DNA of 60,874 nucleotides from Hyphomicrobiales bacterium (GTDB lineage Bacteria; Pseudomonadota; Alphaproteobacteria; Rhizobiales; Xanthobacteraceae), in contig JAKFYI010000023.1 of NCBI GenBank assembly GCA_021730985.1, positions 1 through 60,874 on the forward strand, in the 5' to 3' direction. The number at the start of each line of letters is the position of its first letter. Within the stretch, counting starts at the first letter, position 1. The notes beneath the pieces were generated by a model. That model ran no database searches, was not told the DNA's origin, and saw only the letters and a list, made by a program, of their open reading frames with translations. The position numbers and the translations under genes were made by a program. This document shows positions 34,369 through 44,652 of the stretch, in pieces.

Positions 34369-35424
34369 ATGATTGCGACCGTCGTCCGGCTACTCTGGGC
34401 AAGCGCCGCGGCAGCGCTCCTGTGGTCCGCCACGGCGGCGCGCGCCGAGACCGTCGAGCAGCTCTACGAGAAGGCCAAGGCCGAAAAGACGCTGGTGTTC
34501 TACGCCGGCGGCCCCACCGCGCCCTACGAGGGGCGGATCAAGCAATTCCAGGAGAAATTCCCCGGTATCCAGGTTTCCATCACCGGCGGCTTCAGCAATG
34601 TGCTGAACCAGACCATCGAAAGGCAGATGGCCGATGGCAAGCTCGAAGTCGACCTGGCGTTTTTTCAGACCGTGCAGGACTTCGTGAACTGGAAGCGGCG
34701 GAACGTCCTGCTGCCGTTCAAGCCGGACGGCTTCGACCAGATCATGCCGAACCTGCGCGACGGCGACGGCGCCTACATGTCGTTCGCGGCCAACGCCATC
34801 CTCTACGCCACCAACACCAATCTGGTGCGCGCCGAGGACGCCCCGAAGTCGGCGCTCGATTTTCTCAAGCCCGCGTTTCACGACAAGCTGATCAGCGTCT
34901 ATCCGCACGACGACGACGCGGCGCTCTACCTGTTTCACCTGATCGTGCAGAAGTACGGCTGGAGCTGGATGGACCGCTACATGGCCAACAAGCCGCACTT
35001 CATCCAGGGCCATCTTCCGGTGGCGCGCGCCATCGCCGAGGGCAAGATGGCCGCGTCGCTCGACGCGACCAACACCACGACCGGAGCGCTCAAGCGCCAG
35101 GGCGCGCCGATCGAAGTGGCGTTCTCGGCCGAGGACGAGACGCCGGTGTTCACCGTGACCGGCGGCATCTTCAAGGATGCGCCGCATCCGAACGCCGCCA
35201 AGCTGTTCGTGACCTGGTATCTGGCGATGGAGCAGCAGTCCCGGCTCGGCACCTTCTCGGCGCGGCTCGACGTGCCGCCGCCGCAGGGCTTCAAGCCGCT
35301 GACCTCTTACAAGATCGCCAACGCATTCCGCGAGTTCATCACCGACGACAGGCTGATCGCGGATTTGCGCAAGCGGTTCGAGGCCTATACGGGACCGGCG
35401 GTGAACAAGGGCGGCGTGCGCTGA
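34369..35424 (+). CDS. Periplasmic solute-binding protein (Fe3+/polyamine-type ABC receptor)
   Basis: The 351-residue protein has a signal peptide (LLWASAAAALLWSATAARAE) and a type II periplasmic binding fold: EKTLVFYAGGPTAPYEGRIK, then KFPGIQVSITGGFSNVLNQ, and VDLAFFQTVQDFVNWKR. Related receptors bind Fe3+, putrescine, thiamine or organic phosphonates; the ligand cannot be read from sequence. No permease or ATPase gene adjoins it, so it is an orphan receptor. ATG 34369 follows GAGGAAA. Its leader includes the GGGGATAAG inverted repeat, and a hairpin follows the stop. Confidence 0.87.
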   Translation: MIATVVRLLWASAAAALLWSATAARAETVEQLYEKAKAEKTLVFYAGGPTAPYEGRIKQFQEKFPGIQVSITGGFSNVLNQTIERQMADGKLEVDLAFFQTVQDFVNWKRRNVLLPFKPDGFDQIMPNLRDGDGAYMSFAANAILYATNTNLVRAEDAPKSALDFLKPAFHDKLISVYPHDDDAALYLFHLIVQKYGWSWMDRYMANKPHFIQGHLPVARAIAEGKMAASLDATNTTTGALKRQGAPIEVAFSAEDETPVFTVTGGIFKDAPHPNAAKLFVTWYLAMEQQSRLGTFSARLDVPPPQGFKPLTSYKIANAFREFITDDRLIADLRKRFEAYTGPAVNKGGVR

Positions 35425-35448
35425 AGCGTGGACTCATAAATTTGTCGT

Positions 35449-35474
35449 GTCCGCTTGGCCCCCGGGAAGCGGAC
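35449..35474 (+). terminator. Possible terminator hairpin
   Basis: GTCCGCTT (35449-35456) pairs with AAGCGGAC (35467-35474) across a GGCCCCCGGG loop, 25 bases after the receptor stop. It is followed by ATTCGGTTG and not a T tract, so termination is likely but not certain. Confidence 0.5.
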
Positions 35475-35591
35475 ATTCGGTTGATCGGCCACAAGCAGAC
35501 ATCGCGCTTCATTCGTTCACTGCGTCGACGCGGACGAGCAGCGTCGGCGAAATCACCAGGCCGACTTCGAAATTTCCTATGCGAGCTGCTC

Positions 35592-36569
35592 CTACTCGAT
35601 GACCTCGCTCGCCTGCGCGAGAATAGCTGGCGGTGGTTCTAGCCCGAGAGCTTTGGCGGTCTTGAGGTTGATGACCGTCTCAAAGTGCGTGGGTTGCATC
35701 ACCGGAAGGTCAGCCGGTTTAACGCCCTTCAGGGTCTGACCTACATAGACGCCAGCTTGACCGTACATCCATGTAATGCTCGGACCATAACTGAGCAACG
35801 CGCCTGCTACGGCGTATTGGCGTACAAAGCCGATGCCCGGCAACGCGTGTTGCTGCGCGAATTGAAGTATCGGCCCTCGGCGATCAAGGATCAACGGGTC
35901 GCTCGCGGTCACGAACGAGTCTCCTTTGAGGCGAACTACCTCAGCCAACGCACCTTCAATCTCGCCCGGATTTCTAGCATTCACGACAAACACTTCGCGC
36001 CCCAGCGCCCTAGCGTCGTCTTGCGCCTGCTTCTGCTCCGCTTCCGCCGAAAAATTATCGGGGTTCATGAGAAGCGCGATCCGACGAGCTCGGGGTGCGA
36101 TCTCAGTGAGCAACCCGACGCGCTTGCCGCTAAGCACTGACGAAAATAAATTCACTCCCGTCACATTTGCGCCGGGCCGGTTGAGGCTGGCAACGAGTCC
36201 GTGCCGTACCGGGTCCGCGCCGATCGTGAACACGATTGGGATACTGCGCGTCGCCGATTGCGCCGCCCGTGCCGAAGCGACATCTCCGGTGGCAGCTATA
36301 GCGACCACGTTTCTCGCGACCAAGTCGCGCGCGAGCGTCGGCAACAGGTTATAGTCGCCGTTACTCCATCGGTATTCGATGATGACATTCTTCCCCTCCA
36401 CAAACCCAGCCTTCGCAAGGCCCTCGCGAAAAGCGGCGACAGCGAAGCTATAGGTGTCAGGCGACGCAGGATTGAGGAAGCCGACGACCGGCATCGATTG
36501 CTGTGCAAGCCCCCGAGAGGCCCACATTGGCGCAGTCCCAAGGAATGTCAGGAATTGGCGCCGTCTCAT
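35592..36569 (-). CDS. ABC_sub_bind-family periplasmic receptor
   Basis: The 325-residue protein starts MRRRQFLTFLGTAPMWASRG, a Tat-like signal, followed by VVGFLNPASPDTYSFAVAAF, VEGKNVIIEYRWSNGD, DLVARNVVAIAATGDVASA and RSIPIVFTIGADPVRHGLV. This is the ABC transporter substrate-binding (formerly DUF534) family, widely multiplied in Bradyrhizobium relatives and usually orphaned from transporter genes. The ligand is unknown; tryptophan or its analogues bind to Gram-positive relatives. TAAGGAGGCAGG precedes the ATG at 36569. It is convergent with the receptor gene at 34369. Confidence 0.92.
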   Translation of the reverse strand: MRRRQFLTFLGTAPMWASRGLAQQSMPVVGFLNPASPDTYSFAVAAFREGLAKAGFVEGKNVIIEYRWSNGDYNLLPTLARDLVARNVVAIAATGDVASARAAQSATRSIPIVFTIGADPVRHGLVASLNRPGANVTGVNLFSSVLSGKRVGLLTEIAPRARRIALLMNPDNFSAEAEQKQAQDDARALGREVFVVNARNPGEIEGALAEVVRLKGDSFVTASDPLILDRRGPILQFAQQHALPGIGFVRQYAVAGALLSYGPSITWMYGQAGVYVGQTLKGVKPADLPVMQPTHFETVINLKTAKALGLEPPPAILAQASEVIE

Positions 36570-36738
36570 CCTGCCTCCTTAGCACCTCTGCGGCGGACAA
36601 GGGTACAACTTGCGGGCTACTTTCCGCGTGCCATTATCAGCTTAGGCCCTCGGACGTACAAATCCAGCTCTACCGTTGTGCCAAAATTACGGAACCCGAA
36701 AGCGGGCGTGGCGTACTCATGAGCAAACGCGCTAACGC

Positions 36739-38934
<2,196 letters not shown>

Positions 38935-38999
38935 TCAGCGCTTCCTGTGGAGATGCCAGGGTTTCAGCCATCCGCGCCGCGTCCGGGGGTTCTTCCTCG

Positions 39000-39015
39000 T
39001 TAACCATCTGTTAAC
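39000..39015. promoter_or_regulatory. CtrA-type binding site TTAA-N7-TTAAC
   Basis: The bases read TTAA-CCATCTG-TTAAC, an exact match to the CtrA consensus. The box lies 108 bases upstream of the ligA start on one side and just before a candidate small RNA on the other. In Caulobacter, CtrA controls division genes and DNA ligase-adjacent functions; control here is inferred from sequence only. Confidence 0.6.
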
Positions 39016-39112
39016 GGCCGGGGTGAAGGGTGTAGGCTGCATCGGATGCGGCGGACCTGAGAGGCCATTTCAGGGTCGCAGCGAGAGGGCTCCCGGAAAC
39101 GGGGGCCCTTTC
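39016..39112 (+). ncRNA. Candidate small RNA ending in an intrinsic terminator
   Basis: Directly after the CtrA box the plus strand holds no gene but ends in GGGCTCCCG-GAAA-CGGGGGCCC followed by TTTCTGTGT (39087-39117), a stable GNRA-capped hairpin with one G-U pair and a short T tract. An upstream stem CCTGA/TCAGG (39056-39074) lies before it. No protein-coding gene reads rightward into this hairpin, which argues that it ends a separate short transcript. Alternatively it is merely the end of leftward FAD monooxygenase transcription. No known RNA family is recognised. Confidence 0.35.
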
Positions 39113-39121
39113 TGTGTCCGG

Positions 39122-40306
39122 CTACCGCAGTTCCACCGTCAGCGGATTGTACGAGTAGAGCCACCCATTGCGGTCGTTGCCCTCGTCGCGCTTGGCGAAT
39201 GCCGCGCGGATTTCCGCCTGCGAGCGTAGGTGGAACAGGTTGCGGTTGAAATTCGACTGGTTGACGATCCGCGCGGTGCGCTCCATCCGGTTGCGCTGAT
39301 AAAGCTGCAGCGCATCGGGAATGGCCTCGCTCATCGCCAGCGCGCGCGTCAGCACCGCGCCATCCTCGATCGCCATCGCCGCGCCCTGCGCCAGATACGG
39401 CAGCGTCGCGTGCGCGCTGTCGCCGAGCAGCGTGGCGCGCTGCGACGACCAGTTGGTCAGCGGCTGGCGGAAGAACAGCGACCAGCGGTAGCACTGATCC
39501 TTGTCGGCCGTGTCGATGATGGTCTGGATCGCCGGATGCCAGCCCTGGTAATGCTCCTTGAGCTTGTGCCAGGGCAGCTTGACGGTCCAGGACTCCTCCG
39601 ACACCTCGTCGGTCTCGACCAGCCCCACGAAGTTCAGCAGTTCGCCGGCGCGCAGGTAGTAGCAGACGACGTGGCCGCCCGGCCCCATGAACACCGACAT
39701 CACCTGTTCCAGCGTCTCTGGCGGTAGCTTCGAGACCGGAACCACCAGCCGCCACGCCGCATCGCCGGTGTACTGCGCGGGAATGTCGCCGACGATCTGG
39801 CGCGCCATCACCGACTTCAGCCCGTCGGCGCCGATCAGCAGATCGCCCTGCGCGGTCCCGCCATTCTCGAAGCGCAGCGTCACGCCGGCATCGGTCTCCG
39901 AGAAGCCCGTGATCCTGTGATTGAGCCGCACGATGCCGGGATCGAACGCGCGCGCCTTGGCGGCCAGGATGTCGTGCAGGTCGGCGCGATGGAGTTGCGT
40001 GTAGGGCGCGCCATGCAGCCGCTTATGCTCCTCCGACAGCGAGAACCGCTGGATCACCTCGCCGGTGTCGTGCAGCCGGAACACATACGCGCCCGGAGCG
40101 ACACCCCCACTGACGATCGCCTGCTCAAGACCGAGATCACGCAGCACATGCATGGCGTTGGCGCTGATCTGGATGCCGGCGCCGATTTCCGCGAGCTGCG
40201 GAGCCTGTTCGTAGATTTCGACGCGATGGCCGGCCTTGGCAAGGCAGGACGCCGCCGTCAGTCCGCCAATGCCCGCGCCGGCAACAAGAATGCGATATTT
40301 TTTCAT
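39122..40306 (-). CDS. FAD-dependent aromatic monooxygenase (class A)
   Basis: The 394-residue protein has the class A flavoprotein hydroxylase fingerprint: RILVAGAGIGGLTAASCLAK (residues 4-23), the DG motif GDLLIGADGLKSVMARQI near 155, and GDSAHATLPYLAQGAAMAIED near 290. It resembles 3-hydroxybenzoate 6-hydroxylase and salicylate hydroxylase, which use NAD(P)H and oxygen to hydroxylate phenolic acids. The substrate is unknown. It lies between recN and ligA, in the same direction as the division block, and a second protein of the same type sits between murB and ddl. Confidence 0.88.
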   Translation of the reverse strand: MKKYRILVAGAGIGGLTAASCLAKAGHRVEIYEQAPQLAEIGAGIQISANAMHVLRDLGLEQAIVSGGVAPGAYVFRLHDTGEVIQRFSLSEEHKRLHGAPYTQLHRADLHDILAAKARAFDPGIVRLNHRITGFSETDAGVTLRFENGGTAQGDLLIGADGLKSVMARQIVGDIPAQYTGDAAWRLVVPVSKLPPETLEQVMSVFMGPGGHVVCYYLRAGELLNFVGLVETDEVSEESWTVKLPWHKLKEHYQGWHPAIQTIIDTADKDQCYRWSLFFRQPLTNWSSQRATLLGDSAHATLPYLAQGAAMAIEDGAVLTRALAMSEAIPDALQLYQRNRMERTARIVNQSNFNRNLFHLRSQAEIRAAFAKRDEGNDRNGWLYSYNPLTVELR

Positions 40307-40366
40307 TAAGGCCTGTCTAGAACATCGCTGTTGTGAGTTGAAGCCGTGCGGCGCCGGGAGCGAACG

Positions 40367-42067
40367 TCACGCCCGGGCGCGCTTGCGCGGCTCGTCGCGC
40401 GCGGCCGCCCCGATCAGCTTGTCGGCCGCGGCCCGCGCCTCCTCGGTGACCTCGGCGCCGGCCAGCATGCGCGCGATCTCCTCGCGGCGCGGCGCGGCGG
40501 GCAGCTCGTTGACGCGCGTCGCCATCCGCTTGCCCTTGTCGAGCACGTCCTTGGTGATGAGGTAGTGCTTGCCCGCACGGGCTGCGACCTGCGGCGCGTG
40601 CGTGACGGTCACGACCTGCACTCTCCCGCCGAGCCTCGCCAAACGAACGCCGATCGCATCCGCCACCGCGCCGCCCACGCCGGTATCGATTTCGTCGAAC
40701 ACCAGCGTCGGCGCCGAACCGCGGTCCGCCAGCACGACCTTCAGCGCCAGCAGGAAGCGCGCCAGCTCGCCGCCGGACGCGACCTTCATCAGCGGACCGG
40801 GGCGCGTGCCCGGATTGGTCTGCACCCAGAACTCGACACGATCGATGCCGTTCGGCCCTGCCGCCGCGGCATCGGTGACAACCTCAGTGGAGAACTTCGC
40901 GCGCTCGAGCTTGAGCGGTCCCAATTCCGCGTTGACCGCCTTGTCGAGCTTCAGCGCGCCCTTCTTGCGCGCTGCGGACAGCGCGTCGGCAGCCTTCTTG
41001 AACTGGGCCTGGGCGTCCTGCGCGGCCTTTTCCAGCGCCACCAATTGCTCGGCGCCGGCATCGATCAGCGCGAGATCGGCGGCATATTTCGCGGCGAGCG
41101 CGCTGAGATTATCGACCGGGGAATTGTACTTGCGGCCCGCGGCGCGCAGCGCAAACAGCCGCTCCTCGATGCGCTCCAGTTCCAGCGGATCGTGGTCGGC
41201 GGTGCGCAGCGCCTGCTCCAGATGGGTGCGTGCCTCATCCAGCGCGTTCAGCGCGGCGTCGAACGCCTTGACGGCGGGCTCCACCACGCCCGGCGCCTGT
41301 GTGGCCCGCCGCTCCAGCCGCCTGACAGCGGCGGCAAGCGCGGGCACGGGCGAAGCGCTGCCGGCCACGGCATCGTGCGCGTCGCGCAGATCGCCCGCGA
41401 TCTTCTCGCCCTGCATCATCTTGGTGCGGCGCTCCGCCAGCGAAGTTTCCTCGCCCGCCTGCGGCGCAAGCTTGGTGAGCTCCTCGACGGAGTGGCGCAG
41501 CCAGTCGGCCTCGCGCGCCGCGCGCTCGACATCGGCGCGATGCTGCTCGACGGCAGCCTCGGCCTCGCGGCGGGCGTCCCACAGCCGGGTGACGGCCGCG
41601 GCGTCGCTCTCCAGTTCGCCGAACGCATCGAGCAGGTGGCGGTGGGTGCCCGCATCGACCAGCGCACGGGCATCGTGCTGGCCGTGAATCTCGACCAGTG
41701 CGGCTCCCAGATTCTGCAACGCCTGCACGCTGACAGGCTGGTCGTTGACGAAGGCGCGCGTCCGGCCGTCGGCAAACTGAACGCGGCGCAGGATCAGCGC
41801 CTCGTCCTTGGGAATGTCGTTTTCGGTCAGCAGCGCCCGGGCCGGATGCCTGGCGGGCAATTCGAACATCGCCGTGACCTGGCCCTGCTCGGTGCCTTGC
41901 CGCACCAGCGTGGCGTCACCGCGCGCGCCGAGCGCCAGCGCGAACGCGTCCAGCAGGATCGACTTGCCGGCGCCGGTTTCGCCGGTCAGCACCGACAAAC
42001 CGTCCGTGAAGTCGATATCGAGCCGGTCGATCAGGACGATGTCGCGGATCGAGAGCCGGGCCAACAT
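40367..42067 (-). CDS. recN: DNA repair protein RecN
   Basis: The 566-residue SMC-like ATPase has an N-terminal Walker A GETGAGKS at residues 29-36, a central coiled coil (about 150-370, rich in Glu, Arg and Ala) and C-terminal signature ASGGELARFLLALKVVL followed by Walker B LVFDEIDTGVGG. RecN holds DNA ends together during double-strand break repair by recombination. Length is typical. It follows bamD on the same strand with a 173-base gap, and no damage-inducible LexA-type box was noticed upstream. Confidence 0.96.
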   Translation of the reverse strand: MLARLSIRDIVLIDRLDIDFTDGLSVLTGETGAGKSILLDAFALALGARGDATLVRQGTEQGQVTAMFELPARHPARALLTENDIPKDEALILRRVQFADGRTRAFVNDQPVSVQALQNLGAALVEIHGQHDARALVDAGTHRHLLDAFGELESDAAAVTRLWDARREAEAAVEQHRADVERAAREADWLRHSVEELTKLAPQAGEETSLAERRTKMMQGEKIAGDLRDAHDAVAGSASPVPALAAAVRRLERRATQAPGVVEPAVKAFDAALNALDEARTHLEQALRTADHDPLELERIEERLFALRAAGRKYNSPVDNLSALAAKYAADLALIDAGAEQLVALEKAAQDAQAQFKKAADALSAARKKGALKLDKAVNAELGPLKLERAKFSTEVVTDAAAAGPNGIDRVEFWVQTNPGTRPGPLMKVASGGELARFLLALKVVLADRGSAPTLVFDEIDTGVGGAVADAIGVRLARLGGRVQVVTVTHAPQVAARAGKHYLITKDVLDKGKRMATRVNELPAAPRREEIARMLAGAEVTEEARAAADKLIGAAARDEPRKRARA

Positions 42068-42240
42068 GGTGTTATGCCTTTACCCGCATCATGGCGCCGG
42101 GATTGCTCCGTTGATCCAGATCGAACGATGTCGAGTTGTAAAGACGTTGATGCCCGGCACAAGAGGCGAGCGAAGCGGCGCCGTCCTTCGGAGGGCCAGG
42201 CCGGCATCATGCTGTGGGTAAGGCCGGCCGCGCGACGCGG

Positions 42241-43128
42241 TCAGCCGACGCCGATTTTCTTGAAGGCCCTGCTCATCCAGGAGCCCTGGTTCTCGGCGGG
42301 CTCCAGCCCGCCGGCCTGCACCAGCTTGTAGGCGTCGGCGTACCAGCGGCTGTTCGGAAAATTGTGGCCGAGCACAGCCGCGGCGGTCTGCGCCTCGCTG
42401 GCGATGCCGAGCGCCAGATAGGATTCGGTGAGGCGCATCAGCGCCTCTTCGACGTGCCGTGTGGTCTGGTACTGCGTCACCACGATCTTGAAGCGGTTGA
42501 TGGACGCGGTGAAGTCTTTCTTGTTCTGGTAGTATCGCCCGACCTGCATTTCCTTGCCGGCGAGCTGGTCGCGCGCCATGCCGATCTTCTGCTTGGAGGC
42601 GACCGCGTATTCGGTGGCGGGGTACTTGCGCGAAACCTCCTCCAGCGCGGCGATCGCGCGCTCGGCGCGGGCTTGATCGCGGGAGACGTCCGGGATCTGG
42701 TCGTAGTACGCCGAGCCGATCAGGAACTGGGCATAAGCCGCGTCCGGGCTGCTCGGGTGCAGCGTCACGTAACGGCGCGCAGCGTTCACCGCGTCGTCGT
42801 ATTCCCGCGCCTCGTAGCGTGCATAGGCGGTCATGATGAGGGACTTGCGCGCCCAATCCGAATACGGGTGCTGGCGCTCGACCTCTTCGAATTTCTTGGC
42901 GGCGTTCTTGTATTCGCTCTTCTGGTTCAGAAGAAACACGCCCTCGTTGTAGAGCTTCTCGGCCGGCAAATCCGGCCCGAGCGTGTCTTCCTTCGCGAAC
43001 ATGCCGCTGATGCTGCTGCAGGCTCCTGCAGGAACCAGCATAAACATCAGCGCCAGGACGCGGGCGAACGGCCACAGCCGCGCCGACTGTATCCGGCTCA
43101 AGTCCGGCGAAGGAAAACGCCTCAACAT
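42241..43128 (-). CDS. bamD: Outer-membrane assembly lipoprotein BamD
   Basis: With ATG 43128 the protein has 295 residues. It has a lipoprotein signal (FARVLALMFMLVPAGAC, lipid-modified Cys at about 37) and five tetratricopeptide-like repeats, e.g. EKLYNEGVFLLNQKSEYKNA and DAAYAQFLIGSAYYDQIPDVSR. BamD is the essential lipoprotein of the BAM complex that inserts outer-membrane beta-barrels. No start has a strong ribosome site; ATG 43149 and a codon at 43182 would lengthen the signal. The position downstream of lpxC matches other Hyphomicrobiales and links envelope assembly to cell division. Confidence 0.93.
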   Translation of the reverse strand: MLRRFPSPDLSRIQSARLWPFARVLALMFMLVPAGACSSISGMFAKEDTLGPDLPAEKLYNEGVFLLNQKSEYKNAAKKFEEVERQHPYSDWARKSLIMTAYARYEAREYDDAVNAARRYVTLHPSSPDAAYAQFLIGSAYYDQIPDVSRDQARAERAIAALEEVSRKYPATEYAVASKQKIGMARDQLAGKEMQVGRYYQNKKDFTASINRFKIVVTQYQTTRHVEEALMRLTESYLALGIASEAQTAAAVLGHNFPNSRWYADAYKLVQAGGLEPAENQGSWMSRAFKKIGVG

Positions 43129-43268
43129 GCGATGCACGATACCCGGCATGGTCGAAAACGGACGGATGGCAGTCGCCCCCAATAGGCGCAGCCCCGCGCC
43201 TATCTATTTGAAAAACAAAGGTTGATCAAACGTTTACCCCGACAATCGGCCAGCAATAAGGCGCGATA

Positions 43269-44225
43269 TCAGGAAATTTCCGGTGCATAAGCGGCGGCGG
43301 CCATTCCGGCCGAAACGTCGGCATAACCCCGAACCGGGCGGCGCGGCGCCTCCGGCATTTCCACCACCGTCCAGGCCGACCGGTCGGCCATCAGCGCGGA
43401 AACGACAGCGTTGTTCAGGCTGTGACCGCCACGCACCGAACGGTAGGCGCACAGCAGCGGAGCGCCAGCAAGCGACAGGTCGCCGATCGCGTCGAGCGCC
43501 TTGTGGCGGACGAACTCGTCGGCAAAACGCAGGCCCTCGGGATTGAGAACGCGATCCTCGGTGATCACCAGGGTGTTCTCGAACGACGCGCCGAGCGCGT
43601 AGCCGGCATTCCAGAGCTTGGCGACGTCGCGCATGAAGCCGAACGTGCGCGCGCGCGACAGATCGTGACGGAAGGTCGTGGCATCGACGTCGAGGCCAAT
43701 CGACTGACGACCGATCAGCGGGTGGTCGAAGTCGATTTCAACGTCGAGCCGGAAACCCTGGGAATAAGGCCGCAATTCGCCGTAGGCATCGCCCTGGGCG
43801 ACGCGCACCGGCTTGAGAACCTTGGTGAAGCGGCGCGGCGCGCCAAGCACGGCGATGCCGGCCTGATCGATGGCGGCGACGAACGGCGCAGCGCTGCCGT
43901 CCATGATCGGCACTTCGGGGCCGTCAATCTCGATGATGGCGTTGTCGACGCCGAGGCCGGTCAGCGCAGCGAGCACATGCTCGGCGGTCGAGCACAGCGG
44001 CCCTTCCGCATCGCCAATCACGGTGGCGAATTCGGTGGCGGTGACGGCGCGGAAGTCGGCGCGAATTTCACGATCCGCACGGCCATTCAAGCCGAGGCGA
44101 ACGAACACGATGCCGGTGTTGGCTTCGGCGGGAAGCATGTTGAGCGTGGCGGGAGCGCCGGAATGGACGCCGACACCGCTGACCGAAGCGGAGGTGCGAA
44201 GCGTGGTCTGCCTGCCAGCCTTCAT
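43269..44225 (-). CDS. lpxC: LpxC, UDP-3-O-acyl-N-acetylglucosamine deacetylase
   Basis: The 318-residue zinc enzyme carries STAEHVLAALTGLGVDNA (zinc His near 78), KALDAIGDLSLAG (zinc Asp region near 240) and RSVRGGHSLNNA (catalytic His near 265), plus the start SVSGVGVHSG. It does the first committed step of lipid A synthesis. The length is typical for alphaproteobacteria. It follows ftsZ on the same strand after a 427-base gap that contains a terminator, so it probably has its own promoter in that gap. Confidence 0.96.
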   Translation of the reverse strand: MKAGRQTTLRTSASVSGVGVHSGAPATLNMLPAEANTGIVFVRLGLNGRADREIRADFRAVTATEFATVIGDAEGPLCSTAEHVLAALTGLGVDNAIIEIDGPEVPIMDGSAAPFVAAIDQAGIAVLGAPRRFTKVLKPVRVAQGDAYGELRPYSQGFRLDVEIDFDHPLIGRQSIGLDVDATTFRHDLSRARTFGFMRDVAKLWNAGYALGASFENTLVITEDRVLNPEGLRFADEFVRHKALDAIGDLSLAGAPLLCAYRSVRGGHSLNNAVVSALMADRSAWTVVEMPEAPRRPVRGYADVSAGMAAAAYAPEIS

Positions 44226-44602
44226 CTTTTAACGGCCCATGCACGCGATCGGCGTGCAGCCCCAACTCTGAACAACCAAACCCTTGATTTCGCCAAAAGA
44301 CCCCCGGATGCTTCTCCTCAGCAGGAATGCATCCAAACCCAACCGTCCCCGGCAAAATCCCCTTTTGCTTCGAAGACTTTAGACGCGCCGCGAATCACCG
44401 CCAACTCACGCTTTCTTACCGAGTGTTACCATCTATTCGCCGCAAAGCCGCCCAATCCACGGCACGATTCACGCCGGATCCGGAGTTTAAGCCCGCAAAT
44501 GGGGCTTGCGCGCAGCCCTGCAACACCAGCGCGCACCGGCGGCCAAACGCTAAAACATTAAGGTAAATCAATAATTTAAAAGAAGTCTGAGCCGGAAACG
44601 GC
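44226..44602. other. Intergenic region between ftsZ and lpxC
   Basis: This 377-base stretch carries no gene that I can support. It must hold the lpxC promoter. On the minus strand it contains the paired word GGTAA-CACTC-GGTAA (about 44425-44440), a GAGGAGAAG purine tract about 100 bases before lpxC, and an AT-rich run near 44550-44580 that could be a transcription start region. No recognised regulator site is present. Confidence 0.5.
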
Positions 44603-44626
44603 GATCCCGGCCCAAGGGCCGGGATC
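44603..44626 (-). terminator. Terminator hairpin after ftsZ
   Basis: GATCCCGGCCC (44603-44613) pairs perfectly with GGGCCGGGATC (44616-44626), 27 bases after the ftsZ stop. On the minus strand it is followed by GCCGTTTCC, a poor T tract, so termination may be partial; the plus strand has GGGTTTTC. Confidence 0.65.
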
Positions 44627-44652
44627 GGGTTTTCATTTCGAGGCAGACCCTG

